From assembly GCF_019038595.1 (NCBI RefSeq), contig NZ_JAHOPF010000005.1, positions 124,001-188,000 on the forward strand: 64,000 nucleotides of DNA. The letters run 5' to 3'. The translations under genes were made by a program, and so were the position numbers. Positions within the stretch are counted from its first letter, which is position 1; every line of letters starts with the position of its first letter. This DNA comes from Kaistella soli. GTDB lineage: Bacteria; Bacteroidota; Bacteroidia; Flavobacteriales; Weeksellaceae. Of this stretch, positions 8,062 to 17,762 are shown piece by piece. The notes below the pieces were generated by a model. It was given only the letters and a program-made list of their open reading frames with translations. It was not told the DNA's origin and did no database searches.

Positions 8062-8772
8062 TTAGTAATATTTTACCATTTCAATATAAGAATCAGACAT
8101 TCCGTTATCATAATCCTGGTACTTTTCGTCGATCGCTGAGAAATATTTTTTAGCCTCCGCATTCTTTTTCAATGCCAGTGCAACCAAACCTGCTTTTCTT
8201 GTAAAATAATAAGAAGTATAAGGATCATCTGAAGCAGAAGTAGCTTTATCTAAAAGTGACAGTGCATCGTCATTTTTGTTTAGATTTACCTGGCAGTCAG
8301 CCATCGCACCATATTTCAAAGCCATTAAGATTTTATTGTCGGAAGAAAATTTATCTAATAAATCATAAGCTTCCTGATATTTCCCCTCTTTGAATTTCAG
8401 AAGACCTGCATTATAAGCAGAAAGCTTTCCTACTTTAGTTCCTGAATATTCATTGTAAGTACCAAGATAACCAGGATTTGCAGCCGTTTTCCCTCCCAAA
8501 GCAAGATCTTCTTTTCCGTCCGCTAAATTTTTCTGTGCGGCAAGATAACTTAAAGTCGCCTCTTCATTTCGTGGCGCTACATAAAACTGCTGGAAAGCAA
8601 AATATGCCAAAACAGCTACTACCAAAGCACCGAAAACAGTGATTAAAGTTTTAGAATGTTTTTCAAGAAAGCGTTCAGTATCCAGAGCGCCTCTGTCTAA
8701 ATCTCTGAAAATCTCTACAGTTTCCTTACCTTCAAGTTCTTTTTTGTTGGTGTGCGTTTTATCTTTTGCCAT
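8062..8772 (-). CDS. Membrane-anchored tetratricopeptide-repeat protein (YfgM-like)
   Basis: 236 residues: charged cytoplasmic N-terminus (about 1-42), one membrane span (about 43-66, TLITVFGALVVAVLAYFAF), then a periplasmic helical TPR-type domain (KVGKLSAYNAGLLKFKEGKYQEAYDLLDKF and following). The architecture equals YfgM-type proteins that partner the SecYEG/PpiD chaperone network in proteobacteria; whether this homologue does so is inference. First gene of a unit with ribH, behind a good promoter at 8795-8825. The pairing with ribH is commonly seen in Flavobacteriia and is not evidence of a shared pathway. Confidence 0.8.
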   Translation of the reverse strand: MAKDKTHTNKKELEGKETVEIFRDLDRGALDTERFLEKHSKTLITVFGALVVAVLAYFAFQQFYVAPRNEEATLSYLAAQKNLADGKEDLALGGKTAANPGYLGTYNEYSGTKVGKLSAYNAGLLKFKEGKYQEAYDLLDKFSSDNKILMALKYGAMADCQVNLNKNDDALSLLDKATSASDDPYTSYYFTRKAGLVALALKKNAEAKKYFSAIDEKYQDYDNGMSDSYIEMVKYY

Positions 8773-8794
8773 AATAGTATTAAAAATTGAAGTG

Positions 8795-8825
8795 CAAATT
8801 TAACTGTTTTATAACGATTTACAAA
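8795..8825 (-). promoter_or_regulatory. Promoter of the TPR-ribH unit
   Basis: Read on the minus strand: TTTG (8825-8822), 19 bp, TAAATTTG (8802-8795). The start would be about 20 nt before the TPR gene's ATG. Confidence 0.7.
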
Positions 8826-8901
8826 ATTATGTCCAAAAAAACATTTTCTTTATCAATAACACCGTAAACAGCAGGGTTTTTATGGTAATGTACCAACAGT
8901 A

Positions 8902-9438
8902 TTAATATTCTAAAATAGTGTGTACATCAGCATTGAACTGTTTCAGCCGTTCTTCTCCGTGAAGATCTCTGAGCCCGATCAAAAAACTGAACTGAGCAAC
9001 TTCTGCGCCCTGTTTTTCAACGAGTTTCGCGGCAGCTTCTGTTGTTCCACCAGTCGCCAGCAGATCATCGTGAATAAGGATTCTCTGTCCGGGTTTTATC
9101 TGTCCGGTGCGCATTTCTATTTCAGCCGAGCCGTATTCCAGATCGTATTTTTCGCTGATGAAAGGCGGAGGAAGTTTTCCCGCTTTTCGGATTAAAATAA
9201 ATGGAACTTCCAGTGCAACAGCAACGGCGATTCCGAAGAGATATCCGCGGCTTTCAATGCCACAAACGGCATCCACTTTCCCACGGCTGAAACTTACAAG
9301 ATCCGCGATAACGTCTTCATAAAGTTTCGGATTGAGAAAAATAGGCGTAATATCTTTAAACTGAATGCCGGGTTTGGGAAAATCCGGGATATTTTCTATC
9401 GTATTTTCTAATTTCTGGATCAGTTCAGGATTTTTCAT
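8902..9438 (-). CDS. apt: Adenine phosphoribosyltransferase
   Basis: Purine salvage: adenine + PRPP to AMP. 178 residues from the ATG at 9438. Features: KDITPIFLNP near the N-terminus, ESRGYLFG adenine pocket, and the PRPP-binding loop ILIHDDLLATGGTTEAA. The longer frame from 9474 would add 12 residues overlapping the upstream lipoprotein gene and not found in APT, so the internal ATG is preferred. With this start the gap to the lipoprotein stop is 1 bp, so the two are cotranscribed. Confidence 0.95.
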   Translation of the reverse strand: MKNPELIQKLENTIENIPDFPKPGIQFKDITPIFLNPKLYEDVIADLVSFSRGKVDAVCGIESRGYLFGIAVAVALEVPFILIRKAGKLPPPFISEKYDLEYGSAEIEMRTGQIKPGQRILIHDDLLATGGTTEAAAKLVEKQGAEVAQFSFLIGLRDLHGEERLKQFNADVHTILEY

Positions 9439-9439
9439 T

Positions 9440-10582
9440 TTAATTGATTTTATAGCTTGAAATTTTCCACTCACCGTTTACATTTTTCAAACCAAAAGTA
9501 ACCAGAAGCGAAGTTGTTTTTCCGTCTTTATCGGTAACGTCGTATGTGGCATTTACGCTTGCATCATTAGCTCCGGCGTTGTTGGTTGTAATATTTTTAA
9601 CATTGATGCTCTTCACCCCGCCAAACCCTGAATTAGGATTTGAAAACGTTTCATAAGAACCCCAGTTCGGATTGTCTGAGGTTTCGTAAGCAGCTTTCAG
9701 GTTTTTCGTGCTGAGACTGTTCAGAAATTTGGAAACACTGGTTTTAGGATCAGCAGTTGGTGCAGTCGTCACCGTTGGTTCGTCAGTTATCACGGAAGGG
9801 ATTTCCGCTGACGGATTCGCCGGATTAAGAGCAGGATTTCCTGCAGGCATCAATAATGCTTTCGGATTCACAGCAACTCCGATTTTCGACATTTTATAGG
9901 TCTTCTTTGTAGTTTTTACAGAAACAGTAATATCGATTTGGTTATTTGAAATTTTATCGGCCGGCAGAGAGGCAAATCTTAAATTAAAACCTTTGAAGTT
10001 ATTATCCTGCATTAAATTTTTTGAAGTCAGAATTCTGTTTCCATTGCTGAACACCTCAAGTATTGCTTCCAGACCGGCGCCGGAGAAGGCAATCGCTTTT
10101 CCGGAAGCGTCTACCAAACGCGGAATAATCTGCAGCGATTTGGGACCCAAAACACTGTCAATAGCTATTGGTTTTGTAGTAACACTTAAAGAATTTGCTG
10201 AAATATCATTCGGATCAGATTCTTTCGCCATGTCATTTCCAAAAATATTCATTTCACCTAAAGACGGCGGCCCTGTGCTTGTCCAGTCTATTCCGTTCTG
10301 TTGGGCGACTTTGTCGGCAAGGGCGAATATCTCGGGAACTTTCTTTCCGTTGATTAGCTTTCCTAAGGCATTCAGCTCGTTCACGTCTCCTTCAGCTTCC
10401 ACTCCGAAAGTTTTCAGGATGTATAAAGCTTCACTGAATTTTACCTGTTGAAGGGTATTTAAACTCGATGCCATATCATTAATACTCGACTGAAATGTTT
10501 TGGTTGTCGTTGCATCTACCTTGTCTTTTTTACAGGCGATCAACAGCAAACAGAAGAAAAATAAAAACAGAACTTTTTTCAT
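9440..10582 (-). CDS. Lipoprotein of unknown function with NTF2-like C-terminus
   Basis: 380 residues. A signal peptide ends in a lipobox (LLLIAC, lipidated Cys about 17) followed by KKDK; the residues after Cys do not give a clear sorting signal. The middle part is a predicted beta-rich region containing SLQIIPRLVDASGKAIAFSG. A Pro/Thr-rich linker (about 255-280) leads to a C-terminal domain of about 105 residues (SVSKFLNSLSTKNLKAAYE to EWKISSYKIN) with the pattern of NTF2-like/DUF4878 folds. No specific function is recognised. It sits directly upstream of apt in the same unit. Confidence 0.75.
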   Translation of the reverse strand: MKKVLFLFFFCLLLIACKKDKVDATTTKTFQSSINDMASSLNTLQQVKFSEALYILKTFGVEAEGDVNELNALGKLINGKKVPEIFALADKVAQQNGIDWTSTGPPSLGEMNIFGNDMAKESDPNDISANSLSVTTKPIAIDSVLGPKSLQIIPRLVDASGKAIAFSGAGLEAILEVFSNGNRILTSKNLMQDNNFKGFNLRFASLPADKISNNQIDITVSVKTTKKTYKMSKIGVAVNPKALLMPAGNPALNPANPSAEIPSVITDEPTVTTAPTADPKTSVSKFLNSLSTKNLKAAYETSDNPNWGSYETFSNPNSGFGGVKSINVKNITTNNAGANDASVNATYDVTDKDGKTTSLLVTFGLKNVNGEWKISSYKIN

Positions 10583-10598
10583 AGTGCGTGGTTTATTA

Positions 10599-10606
10599 CA
10601 AATTTA
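10599..10606 (-). promoter_or_regulatory. -7 element for the lipoprotein-apt unit
   Basis: TAAATTTG on the minus strand, 17 bp before the lipoprotein ATG. The -33 region falls in the act operon terminator and has no clear TTG. Confidence 0.45.
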
Positions 10607-10611
10607 AAGAA

Positions 10612-10634
10612 AATCCCGACATAAAGCCGGGATT
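10612..10634 (-). terminator. Intrinsic terminator of the act operon
   Basis: AATCCCG / CGGGATT stem with a 9-nt loop and a T-rich minus-strand tail, 26 bp after the actF stop. Confidence 0.7.
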
Positions 10635-10659
10635 ATATTTTAAAAGATATTCAGTTCTA

Positions 10660-11991
10660 CTAGAACGGATATTCGTAAATTTTAGATTCTTTAAGGAATG
10701 GATTACCTTCAGGAATAAGTTTTAATTTAGAAAGTGCAGTCATTACTACAAAGATAAATAAACCAACTCCGAATAATACAGATCCTAAATTGAGTAATAA
10801 TACCTCAGGTGTTTTCCAATAAGGTCCTACGGTTCCCGGCATTACCATATTGAAATAATCTAACCAGTGACCACACAGTACTACAACTGCCATTACCGTC
10901 ACTACCATATAATTTCTTTTGATGCTTGAACTTACTAAAACCAAAAGCGGAATAAGGAAGTTAACGATCAGCATTGGTAAGAATGTCGGAGAATAGTACT
11001 TGAATCTCCCGAAGAAATAATTAACCTCTTCCGGAACGTTCGCATACCAGTACAGCATGAACTGTGCAAACCAGGTATACGTCCAAAGCATACTTGTAGC
11101 GAAAAGGAAAACTCCTAAATCATGCAGGTGATTATCATTGAACTGCGGAAGGAATCCGTTTTTCTTCAGATAAACACTTATAAGAATAATCGCAGCAATT
11201 GCTGAAGAAAGACAGCTAACCATTGCATACCAGATATACATTGTAGAATACCAGTGAGGGTCAATTGACATCAACCAATCCCAAGCCCAGGCTGCAGATG
11301 CAAAACCGAAGAATGCGATATATCCTACACTCCAGCTATAGTAGCTTGCATACACTTTTCTGCTTTTGGTATCGTCCACTTTTTTAGAAAGCGATTTCAG
11401 TTTCCATGCAAAGAAAGATGCCCCAATTACATAAATAAGCGTTCTAACCGCATAGAATGGAATGTTTAAGAATATTTTCTTTTCGAAAAGGATGGCGTCA
11501 AAATGAATATTTCCAGGTTCTGTTAATTCCGGATCCATCCAATGGAACAGGTGACCCTGATGAGTAATATTCAAAATCATAATGATGACAACGATCGCGC
11601 CTCCGTAAGGAATGTAAGAAGCAATTGCTTCCATCACTCTTAAGATAATAATAGACCAACCTGCATGAGCAGCATTCTGAATACAATAGAAAAACAGTGC
11701 ACAGCAGCTCAAAGCAAACAAAAATACAGCAACTGTATGAATGGCAGCTAACGGCTGATTGTGAACCTGCATTTTCGCATGCTCCAAATGCGCAGCATGA
11801 TCCTGAGGCCCTACCATTTCACTTGAATTGGTTGGTGCATGATTTCCTCCGGCGTGAACAGCCTCCATCATATGTTCAATTCTGGCATCATCCATTCCGT
11901 GATTCATAAAATAACCTGCTCCAAAAAGCACTAATCCCAGAACGATAAATATGATTGAATATAATCTTAATTTAGGTGAAAAACTATACAT
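10660..11991 (-). CDS. actF: Alternative complex III subunit ActF (quinol:cytochrome c oxidoreductase membrane subunit)
   Basis: 443-residue polytopic membrane protein, about ten spans, the last gene of the actABCDEF operon. Starts YSFSPKLRLYSIIFIVLGLVL, followed by a His/Met-rich periplasmic loop (about 35-75), then closely spaced helices with conserved polar residues such as WAWDWLMSIDPHWYSTMY and YTWFAQFMLYWYANVPEEV, both characteristic of ActF and its paralogue ActC. In the Flavobacterium johnsoniae complex the ActC/ActF pair forms the membrane core. A terminator follows it. No cytochrome oxidase genes follow, unlike several other Bacteroidota act loci. Confidence 0.93.
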   Translation of the reverse strand: MYSFSPKLRLYSIIFIVLGLVLFGAGYFMNHGMDDARIEHMMEAVHAGGNHAPTNSSEMVGPQDHAAHLEHAKMQVHNQPLAAIHTVAVFLFALSCCALFFYCIQNAAHAGWSIIILRVMEAIASYIPYGGAIVVIIMILNITHQGHLFHWMDPELTEPGNIHFDAILFEKKIFLNIPFYAVRTLIYVIGASFFAWKLKSLSKKVDDTKSRKVYASYYSWSVGYIAFFGFASAAWAWDWLMSIDPHWYSTMYIWYAMVSCLSSAIAAIILISVYLKKNGFLPQFNDNHLHDLGVFLFATSMLWTYTWFAQFMLYWYANVPEEVNYFFGRFKYYSPTFLPMLIVNFLIPLLVLVSSSIKRNYMVVTVMAVVVLCGHWLDYFNMVMPGTVGPYWKTPEVLLLNLGSVLFGVGLFIFVVMTALSKLKLIPEGNPFLKESKIYEYPF

Positions 11992-12004
11992 TTTTTAATA
12001 CTTT

Positions 12005-12712
12005 TTATTTTTGAGGACTAGTTGTTACACTTGTTGAAGCTGCCGGTGCAGATACTGCCGCTGCAGGAGCTGCTGTAGTGGCTGCAGGTCCAATTCCGCC
12101 TTTGAAAGCGCTCATTACATACATTGCAACTCTCCATCGGTCACCCGGGGTAAGTTGTCCTGCATAAGATCCCATTGCATTTCTACCGTTGGTTAAAACA
12201 TAATGAACTGATCCTACTGTGATTTGTCTGTCAGCATATTTAGGTACTCCCGCATAAGCTCCGCTAACCACAATCGGTCCCTGTCCGTCACCTCCGGTAC
12301 CGTGGCAAGCTGAACAGGTTTTATCATACAATCCTTTACCTCTTTCAATATCTTTTGCCTGGTTTGCAGGATTGAGAGGGGAAGCGTTAATTGCTTTAGA
12401 TTCCTCGTATCCGGCATTATACTGATCCGGTGTCATTCTTTCATTTGCAGCTACATCTGCTACTGCATCTTTATCATGTACAACTGTTCCGTTTACCGGA
12501 CCTAAACCTGTAGCACCGTTATTTTTTACAAATGCAGGAATTTCGTTTTCATGAGTAGAGTATGCATCCTCAGCTTTCATCAAAGGATCATAAGCTACAG
12601 GATAATACATATCAGGAAAATAGACCAAAGGTGGATTTTCCTTGCTGCAAGAACTTAATGAAATTGCTGCAAAACCTAAGATAGCTGTAATTTTAATAAT
12701 ATTCTTTGTCAT
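12005..12712 (-). CDS. actE: Alternative complex III subunit ActE (monoheme cytochrome c lipoprotein)
   Basis: 235 residues with a lipoprotein signal (AAISLSSCSKEN), then PPLVYFPDMYYPVAYDP typical of ActE. One heme c site, CSACH (about 135-139), is followed by GTGGDGQGP. The likely distal ligand is the Met in GRNAMGSYAGQL. The C-terminus is a long Ala/Pro/Thr-rich tail (about 205-235). In known complexes ActE is periplasmic, lipid-anchored and close to the electron exit to the oxidase. 13 bp separate it from actF and 1 bp from actD. Confidence 0.92.
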   Translation of the reverse strand: MTKNIIKITAILGFAAISLSSCSKENPPLVYFPDMYYPVAYDPLMKAEDAYSTHENEIPAFVKNNGATGLGPVNGTVVHDKDAVADVAANERMTPDQYNAGYEESKAINASPLNPANQAKDIERGKGLYDKTCSACHGTGGDGQGPIVVSGAYAGVPKYADRQITVGSVHYVLTNGRNAMGSYAGQLTPGDRWRVAMYVMSAFKGGIGPAATTAAPAAAVSAPAASTSVTTSPQK

Positions 12713-12713
12713 T

Positions 12714-13235
12714 TTAAGCTTCTTTTACAGTTATTTCTTCAACTCCGGTATCAATCAGGATTTGTTTTACTGCATCCACATCATCGGTTACAAATTCCAT
12801 CATAAATTTATCGTCGGTAGTTCTCGGATCAGGATTCTGTGGAGGACAACCAGGATACATTTTATTTCTTGCCAAAAAGGTAAGCGACATCATGTGTGCT
12901 GCACAGAAAACCATCAACTCAAACATCGGAACCACGAAAGCAGGCATGTTGTGCGCCCAGTCGAATGCCGGTTTACCACCGATATTCTGCGGCCAGTCAT
13001 GATTCATAGTGTACCATGTAACCAAACTTCCTATGGTAACCCCGTATACTGCATATAAAAATGCTGCATCGGAAATTCTTGTTTTCTTTAAGCCTAAAGC
13101 TTTATCGAGCCCGTGAACCGGAAACGGAGTGTATACTTCGTCAATTTTGATTCCTTTATCATTGAATGCATGAACGCCGTTCATTAAATCGTCGTCGTCA
13201 GCATAAATACCAAATATTCTTTTAGTGGTGCTCAT
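12714..13235 (-). CDS. actD: Alternative complex III subunit ActD (DUF3341)
   Basis: 173 residues from the ATG at 13235. The N-terminal cytoplasmic domain starts KRIFGIYADDDDLMNGVHAFNDKG, and KIDEVYTPFPVHGLDKALG is the signature of DUF3341; two membrane spans follow (about 60-80 and 95-120). The longer open frame (to 13265) only adds KLIKQKKKK-type residues encoded inside the actC tail, so the internal ATG is used; it overlaps actC by 14 bp. ActD carries no cofactor and is a structural membrane subunit. Confidence 0.92.
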   Translation of the reverse strand: MSTTKRIFGIYADDDDLMNGVHAFNDKGIKIDEVYTPFPVHGLDKALGLKKTRISDAAFLYAVYGVTIGSLVTWYTMNHDWPQNIGGKPAFDWAHNMPAFVVPMFELMVFCAAHMMSLTFLARNKMYPGCPPQNPDPRTTDDKFMMEFVTDDVDAVKQILIDTGVEEITVKEA

Positions 13236-14622
13236 CTTCTTCTTCTTTTGCTTTATAAGTTTCACCTGATATTTTCAAAATAGTCTTCAGCTCGGCCTGT
13301 GCAATAACAGGGAACGTTCTGGCGTATAATAAAAATAATACTCCGAAAAATCCTATTGTTCCAAGGAACACCCCTACGTCAATAATTGTAGGTTTAAACA
13401 TCGTCCATGAACTTGGTAAATAATCTCTTGAAATATTGATTACGATAATATCAAATCTCTCGAACCACATCCCGATATTAATGATCAGTGCAATAATAAA
13501 TGTTGCGATGATATTGGTTCTGATTCTTTTGAACCAGAATAATGCAGGGATTACAAGGTTACAGATAATCAATGCCCAGAAAGCCCACCAGTAAGGACCT
13601 GTTGCTGCTCCCGGAGAAAGATAAGTAAAGTCTTCATATCTTGATCCGGAATACCATCCGATAAAATACTCGGTTGCGTATGCTACCGTTACCATACCGC
13701 CGGTTACGATGATTACAATGTTCATAATTTCGATATGATACATGGTAATATAATCTTCTAAGTGACAAACTTTTCTTGCAACAAGCAATAGCGTCTGTAC
13801 CATTGCGAATCCGGAGAAAATCGCACCCGCAACGAAATATGGCGGATAAATGGTGGAGTGCCAACCTTTAATTACCGAAGTAGCAAAGTCAAAAGATACC
13901 GTGGTGTGTACCGAGAATACCAGTGGAGTTGCCAAACCTGCCAATACCAAAGATAGTTCTTCGAAACGCTGCCAGTGTTTTGCTTTACCACCCCATCCGA
14001 ATGAAAGGAAGGTGTAGATTCTTTTGGTCCAAGGTGTCTTTGCACGGTCTCTGATCATCGCAAAGTCAGGGATAAGTCCCATAAACCAGAACACGGTGGA
14101 TACAGAGAAGTAAGTGGAGATCGCAAATACGTCCCAAAGAAGCGGCGAGTTAAAGTTCCCCCAAAGAGAACCGAACTGGTTCGGCAAAGGGAATACCCAA
14201 TAACCTACCCATACTCTACCCATGTGAATTACCGGGAAGATCGCAGCCTGTACAACGGCGAAAATCGTCATCGCTTCAGCAGAACGGTTTACCGACATTC
14301 TCCATCTTTGTCTAAATAATAATAGTACCGCGGAGATCAGGGTTCCGGCGTGACCGATACCTACCCACCAAACGAAGTTGGTAATATCCCATCCCCAGTT
14401 ATTGGTTCTGTTGAGTCCCCATGCACCGATACCGGTACCAATGGTGTACGCTATACAGCCAAATCCGTAGATGAATAGTGTTAAAGCTATCCAAAATGAA
14501 ATCCACCAAAGTTTTCCGGCTCTTTCTTCGATAGGTCTTGCGATATCTTCTGAAATATCGTGATAAGTTTTGTGACCAATAATTAAAGGTTCCCTTATCG
14601 GAGCTTCGTAATGTCCTGACAT
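13222..14622 (-). CDS. actC: Alternative complex III subunit ActC (NrfD/PsrC-type membrane quinol-binding subunit)
   Basis: 466 residues, about ten membrane spans, NrfD family. The N-terminus REPLIIGHKTYHDISEDIARPIE and the segments NNWGWDITNFVWWVGIGHAGTLISA and PQ-like FPVIHMGRVWVGYW are diagnostic. In the resolved complexes the quinol site sits in ActC next to the ActB 3Fe-4S cluster. It is translationally close to actB (20 bp) and overlaps actD. The C-terminal tail is rich in Glu and His (EEEDEHH). Confidence 0.94.
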   Translation of the reverse strand: MSGHYEAPIREPLIIGHKTYHDISEDIARPIEERAGKLWWISFWIALTLFIYGFGCIAYTIGTGIGAWGLNRTNNWGWDITNFVWWVGIGHAGTLISAVLLLFRQRWRMSVNRSAEAMTIFAVVQAAIFPVIHMGRVWVGYWVFPLPNQFGSLWGNFNSPLLWDVFAISTYFSVSTVFWFMGLIPDFAMIRDRAKTPWTKRIYTFLSFGWGGKAKHWQRFEELSLVLAGLATPLVFSVHTTVSFDFATSVIKGWHSTIYPPYFVAGAIFSGFAMVQTLLLVARKVCHLEDYITMYHIEIMNIVIIVTGGMVTVAYATEYFIGWYSGSRYEDFTYLSPGAATGPYWWAFWALIICNLVIPALFWFKRIRTNIIATFIIALIINIGMWFERFDIIVINISRDYLPSSWTMFKPTIIDVGVFLGTIGFFGVLFLLYARTFPVIAQAELKTILKISGETYKAKEEEDEHH

Positions 14623-14642
14623 TTTTTACCTATTTATTATTT

Positions 14643-17600
14643 TTAAACATTGTTTTCTTTTCTGTTTCTCACTTTGGTATGATAGAAAACGTTTGGTTTT
14701 GTACCAATTTCCTCAAGCAAAGTATATCTTCTGTTGGTGTTGTATAGCGCTCTAACTTCTGAAGTTTTGTCGTTCATGTCACCGAATTTCATAGCACCTG
14801 TAGAACAAGCGTTCACACATGCTGTAGAGAATTCACCATCTTTTATTCTTCTTCCTTCTTTCTTCGCTTCAAGAATCGTGTTCTGTGTCATTTGGATACA
14901 CATTGAACATTTTTCCATTACCCCTCTTGTTCTTACAACCACATCCGGGTTCAGTACCATTCTTCCTAAATCGTTATTCTGATTGAAGTCGAATTTATCA
15001 TTCAGGTTATAAGTAAACCAGTTGAATCTTCTTACTTTGTAAGGACAGTTATTCGCACAGTATCTTGTTCCGATACATCTGTTATAAGCCATTTGGTTCT
15101 GTCCCTGTTTACCGTGAGAAGTTGCCGCTACCGGACAAACTGTTTCACAAGGTGCATGGTTACAGTGCTGACACATCACCGGCTGGAAGATCACATCAGG
15201 ATTGTCTGCAGGATGGTTTAAGATTCCGCTTTCTTTATCCATAAAATGACCATACATTCCAGGAACATTAAGATCAGCAGTGATGGCCTCTTCCTGAGAA
15301 AGTTTTCCGTCTTTATTCAAATCGATATCAGCAGGAATGTTGGTAGAATAGTAACGGTCGATTCTCAACCAGTACATATCTCTGGACATTCTCACCTCTT
15401 CTTTACCTACAACCGGAACGTTGTTTTCAGCCTGACATGCAATAATACATGCTCCACAACCCGTACATGAGTTCAAGTCAACAGATAAGTTAAAGTGTGG
15501 GCCGTCCGTATCATCGAAAGCATCCCAAAGGTCGATTTTACCAGCTGGTAAAGCTCCACCGATGGTGTGATATTCCAATGGTTTGTTCCATCCTAATTTC
15601 TCGTCATCGAATTTTACATTTAAGAAAGTATCCAAAGGAACCTCTCTTGCAATCTCGTAACGTCCCATCAAGGTATTCTGAAGCTGCATTCCTGCAAATT
15701 CATGAGCCTCTCCGGTTTTCTCAACAGTTACATTGGATAAAACTGAATTTGAACCGTCAAATAAAGGATATGCGTTAACACCGGTTTCAGCAACTTTCCC
15801 TGAATCTTTCTTTCCGTAACCAAGAGCCAGTCCCATAGAACCTTCTGCCTGACCCGGTTGGATATACACAGGAACATTGTTAATTTTCACGCCGTTAACG
15901 GTAAGGTTTACAACAGATCCACCTAACTGCATTCTTGCGTTCAGGTCGTTGTCAATACCTAATTTCTGAGCATCTCTTGGAGAAATCGTTAAATAGTTAT
16001 CCCACGAAAGTCTCGTAATTGGATCCGGTAATTCCTGCAGCCAAGGGTTGTTTGCCTGAGTTCCGTCTCCTATCGAAGTTTTGGTATAAAGCACCAATTC
16101 CAAATCGGATGCTTTAAAGTTATTTAATTCAGTGGCAGCCTGTGCAGCATTACCGCCTGTATAAGAAAGTGATCCTATAACGCTTCCACCTTCAATTACA
16201 CCATTGTAAAGTGCTTTATTGAAAGTAGTTCCACCGATGAGAGTGGCTGCATTCGCTTTTAAATAATCGTAATAATTATTGGCTGCATTGTTTTTACCGT
16301 TCATCCAAACCAATAGAGATTCTTCGATCTGTCTTGATTTGTAAATTTTCTGAATGGTTGGCTGCATTAAGGTATAGATACCTGTCTGAGGCGCCATATC
16401 ACCCCATGACTCCAGCCAGTTTGCTACTGGAATAACAGCTTTTGCCGCTTTGTACATTTCGTTTTTCTTATCAGCGACAGCAACTACACAAGTCACTTTT
16501 GCCAACAGTTTTTTGAAATCTTCACCTCTATTGCTGGAGTAAATCGGGTTTACATTGTTGGTAATCAATACCCCAACCTGACCTGAATTCATCCAACCTA
16601 AAAATTCCTGATATTTAGCAGCATCAAATTCCTTAAGGAAGTTTGCTTTACCTGTGAAAGCAGATGATGCTAATTTTTGATTGATTAAATGTGCTAAAAC
16701 GTGAGCCGCTTTAGAACCGTCAGCAAAAACAACAGCATTGCTGCCTTTTGCCTGTAATTCTTTAACGATTTCGGCAGCTTCCTTACTGGTTGTACCTCCG
16801 TTAAGACCGTTGTACACTTCAACAAGAACTTTGTTTACTGCACTTGGCTTCAATTTAATTCTGGTATCAGCGTTGGCACCTGTTAAAGACATGTTGGACT
16901 CAATCTGAATGTGTCTCAACATATCCGGACCTGGCTTTCTTGCTGCGGCATATGAAGTTTCTAATGAACCTCCGTTATAGTCGCCTAAGAAATCTGCCTG
17001 GAAAGAAACCACCAACTGTGTTTTCGATAAATCGTAAACCGGCAATGCTCTCTGTCCGAAAACTTCCTGCGCAGCATCTAAAGCTGCGGTGTGAGGAACT
17101 GCATCATAAGTAACCAGTTCCGCAGTAGGATATTTTGCTTTAAAATCTGCAAATAATTTTTTGAAAGTCGGAGAAGCATAAGAATGTGATAAAATCACAA
17201 TTTTCTTTCCTCCTGCCTGCGCATCTGATAAACCTTTAAGAACGAAATCATCTACTTTATCGAAGGTTTCATCTTTACCGTCAAGTTTTGGCTGTTTTAC
17301 TTTATCATTGTCATAAAGTGAAAGTACTGCTGCCTGTGCTCTTGCATTGGTTTTACCCAATTCTTTAGCCAACGGATTCGGTTCAATTTTGATTGGTCTT
17401 CCTTCTCTGGTTTTTACTAAAACACTTGCGAAATCGTACCCGTCAAAATAGGTTGATGCGTAATAATTTGGAACTCCCGGGATGATTTCGTGGGGTTTCA
17501 CCACGTAAGGGATGGTTTTGATCACCGGAGCTTCACAGGCAGCCAAAGTAACTGCAGCTGTGGAGAATCCTAAAAGCTTAAGAAAATCTCTTCTTGAAGT

Positions 17601-17741
17601 TCCTGACTCTTTCGACTGATCGTCTCCCAATAATTCATCCACCGGAATTTCGTTCTGAAACTCTTTCTGAGCCAGCTTACCGTTTAAGCTTGGATCTTTC
17701 AGTTCGTGAATACTTCTGAATTGTATTTTATTTGAAGCCAT
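14643..17741 (-). CDS. actB: Alternative complex III subunit ActB (molybdopterin oxidoreductase-like iron-sulfur protein)
   Basis: 1032 residues, a natural fusion of a molybdopterin-oxidoreductase-like domain (about 60-740, cofactor-free in studied ACIII) with an FeS subunit (about 750-1010). Near the N-terminus SRRDFLKLLGFS is a twin-arginine motif, followed by TLAAC, a plausible lipidation Cys. Cluster motifs: CTGCGACIIACQ, CQHCNHAPCETVCP, CIGTRYCANNCP and CSMC...CVNAC, consistent with three 4Fe-4S and one 3Fe-4S cluster. An insert resembling an EF-hand, DLNKDGKLSQEE, lies between cluster motifs. It follows actA by 21 bp. Confidence 0.95.
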   Translation of the reverse strand: MASNKIQFRSIHELKDPSLNGKLAQKEFQNEIPVDELLGDDQSKESGTSRRDFLKLLGFSTAAVTLAACEAPVIKTIPYVVKPHEIIPGVPNYYASTYFDGYDFASVLVKTREGRPIKIEPNPLAKELGKTNARAQAAVLSLYDNDKVKQPKLDGKDETFDKVDDFVLKGLSDAQAGGKKIVILSHSYASPTFKKLFADFKAKYPTAELVTYDAVPHTAALDAAQEVFGQRALPVYDLSKTQLVVSFQADFLGDYNGGSLETSYAAARKPGPDMLRHIQIESNMSLTGANADTRIKLKPSAVNKVLVEVYNGLNGGTTSKEAAEIVKELQAKGSNAVVFADGSKAAHVLAHLINQKLASSAFTGKANFLKEFDAAKYQEFLGWMNSGQVGVLITNNVNPIYSSNRGEDFKKLLAKVTCVVAVADKKNEMYKAAKAVIPVANWLESWGDMAPQTGIYTLMQPTIQKIYKSRQIEESLLVWMNGKNNAANNYYDYLKANAATLIGGTTFNKALYNGVIEGGSVIGSLSYTGGNAAQAATELNNFKASDLELVLYTKTSIGDGTQANNPWLQELPDPITRLSWDNYLTISPRDAQKLGIDNDLNARMQLGGSVVNLTVNGVKINNVPVYIQPGQAEGSMGLALGYGKKDSGKVAETGVNAYPLFDGSNSVLSNVTVEKTGEAHEFAGMQLQNTLMGRYEIAREVPLDTFLNVKFDDEKLGWNKPLEYHTIGGALPAGKIDLWDAFDDTDGPHFNLSVDLNSCTGCGACIIACQAENNVPVVGKEEVRMSRDMYWLRIDRYYSTNIPADIDLNKDGKLSQEEAITADLNVPGMYGHFMDKESGILNHPADNPDVIFQPVMCQHCNHAPCETVCPVAATSHGKQGQNQMAYNRCIGTRYCANNCPYKVRRFNWFTYNLNDKFDFNQNNDLGRMVLNPDVVVRTRGVMEKCSMCIQMTQNTILEAKKEGRRIKDGEFSTACVNACSTGAMKFGDMNDKTSEVRALYNTNRRYTLLEEIGTKPNVFYHTKVRNRKENNV

Positions 17742-17762
17742 TGATACTTCTAATTTTTGTTA

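Noticed and set aside
9993-10451. 152-codon plus-strand frame
   Set aside because: Fully antisense to the lipoprotein gene, which has a clear lipobox and domain structure.
12642-13058. 138-codon plus-strand frame rich in His and Cys
   Set aside because: Antisense shadow of actD and actE; His/Cys arise from codons of the opposite strand.
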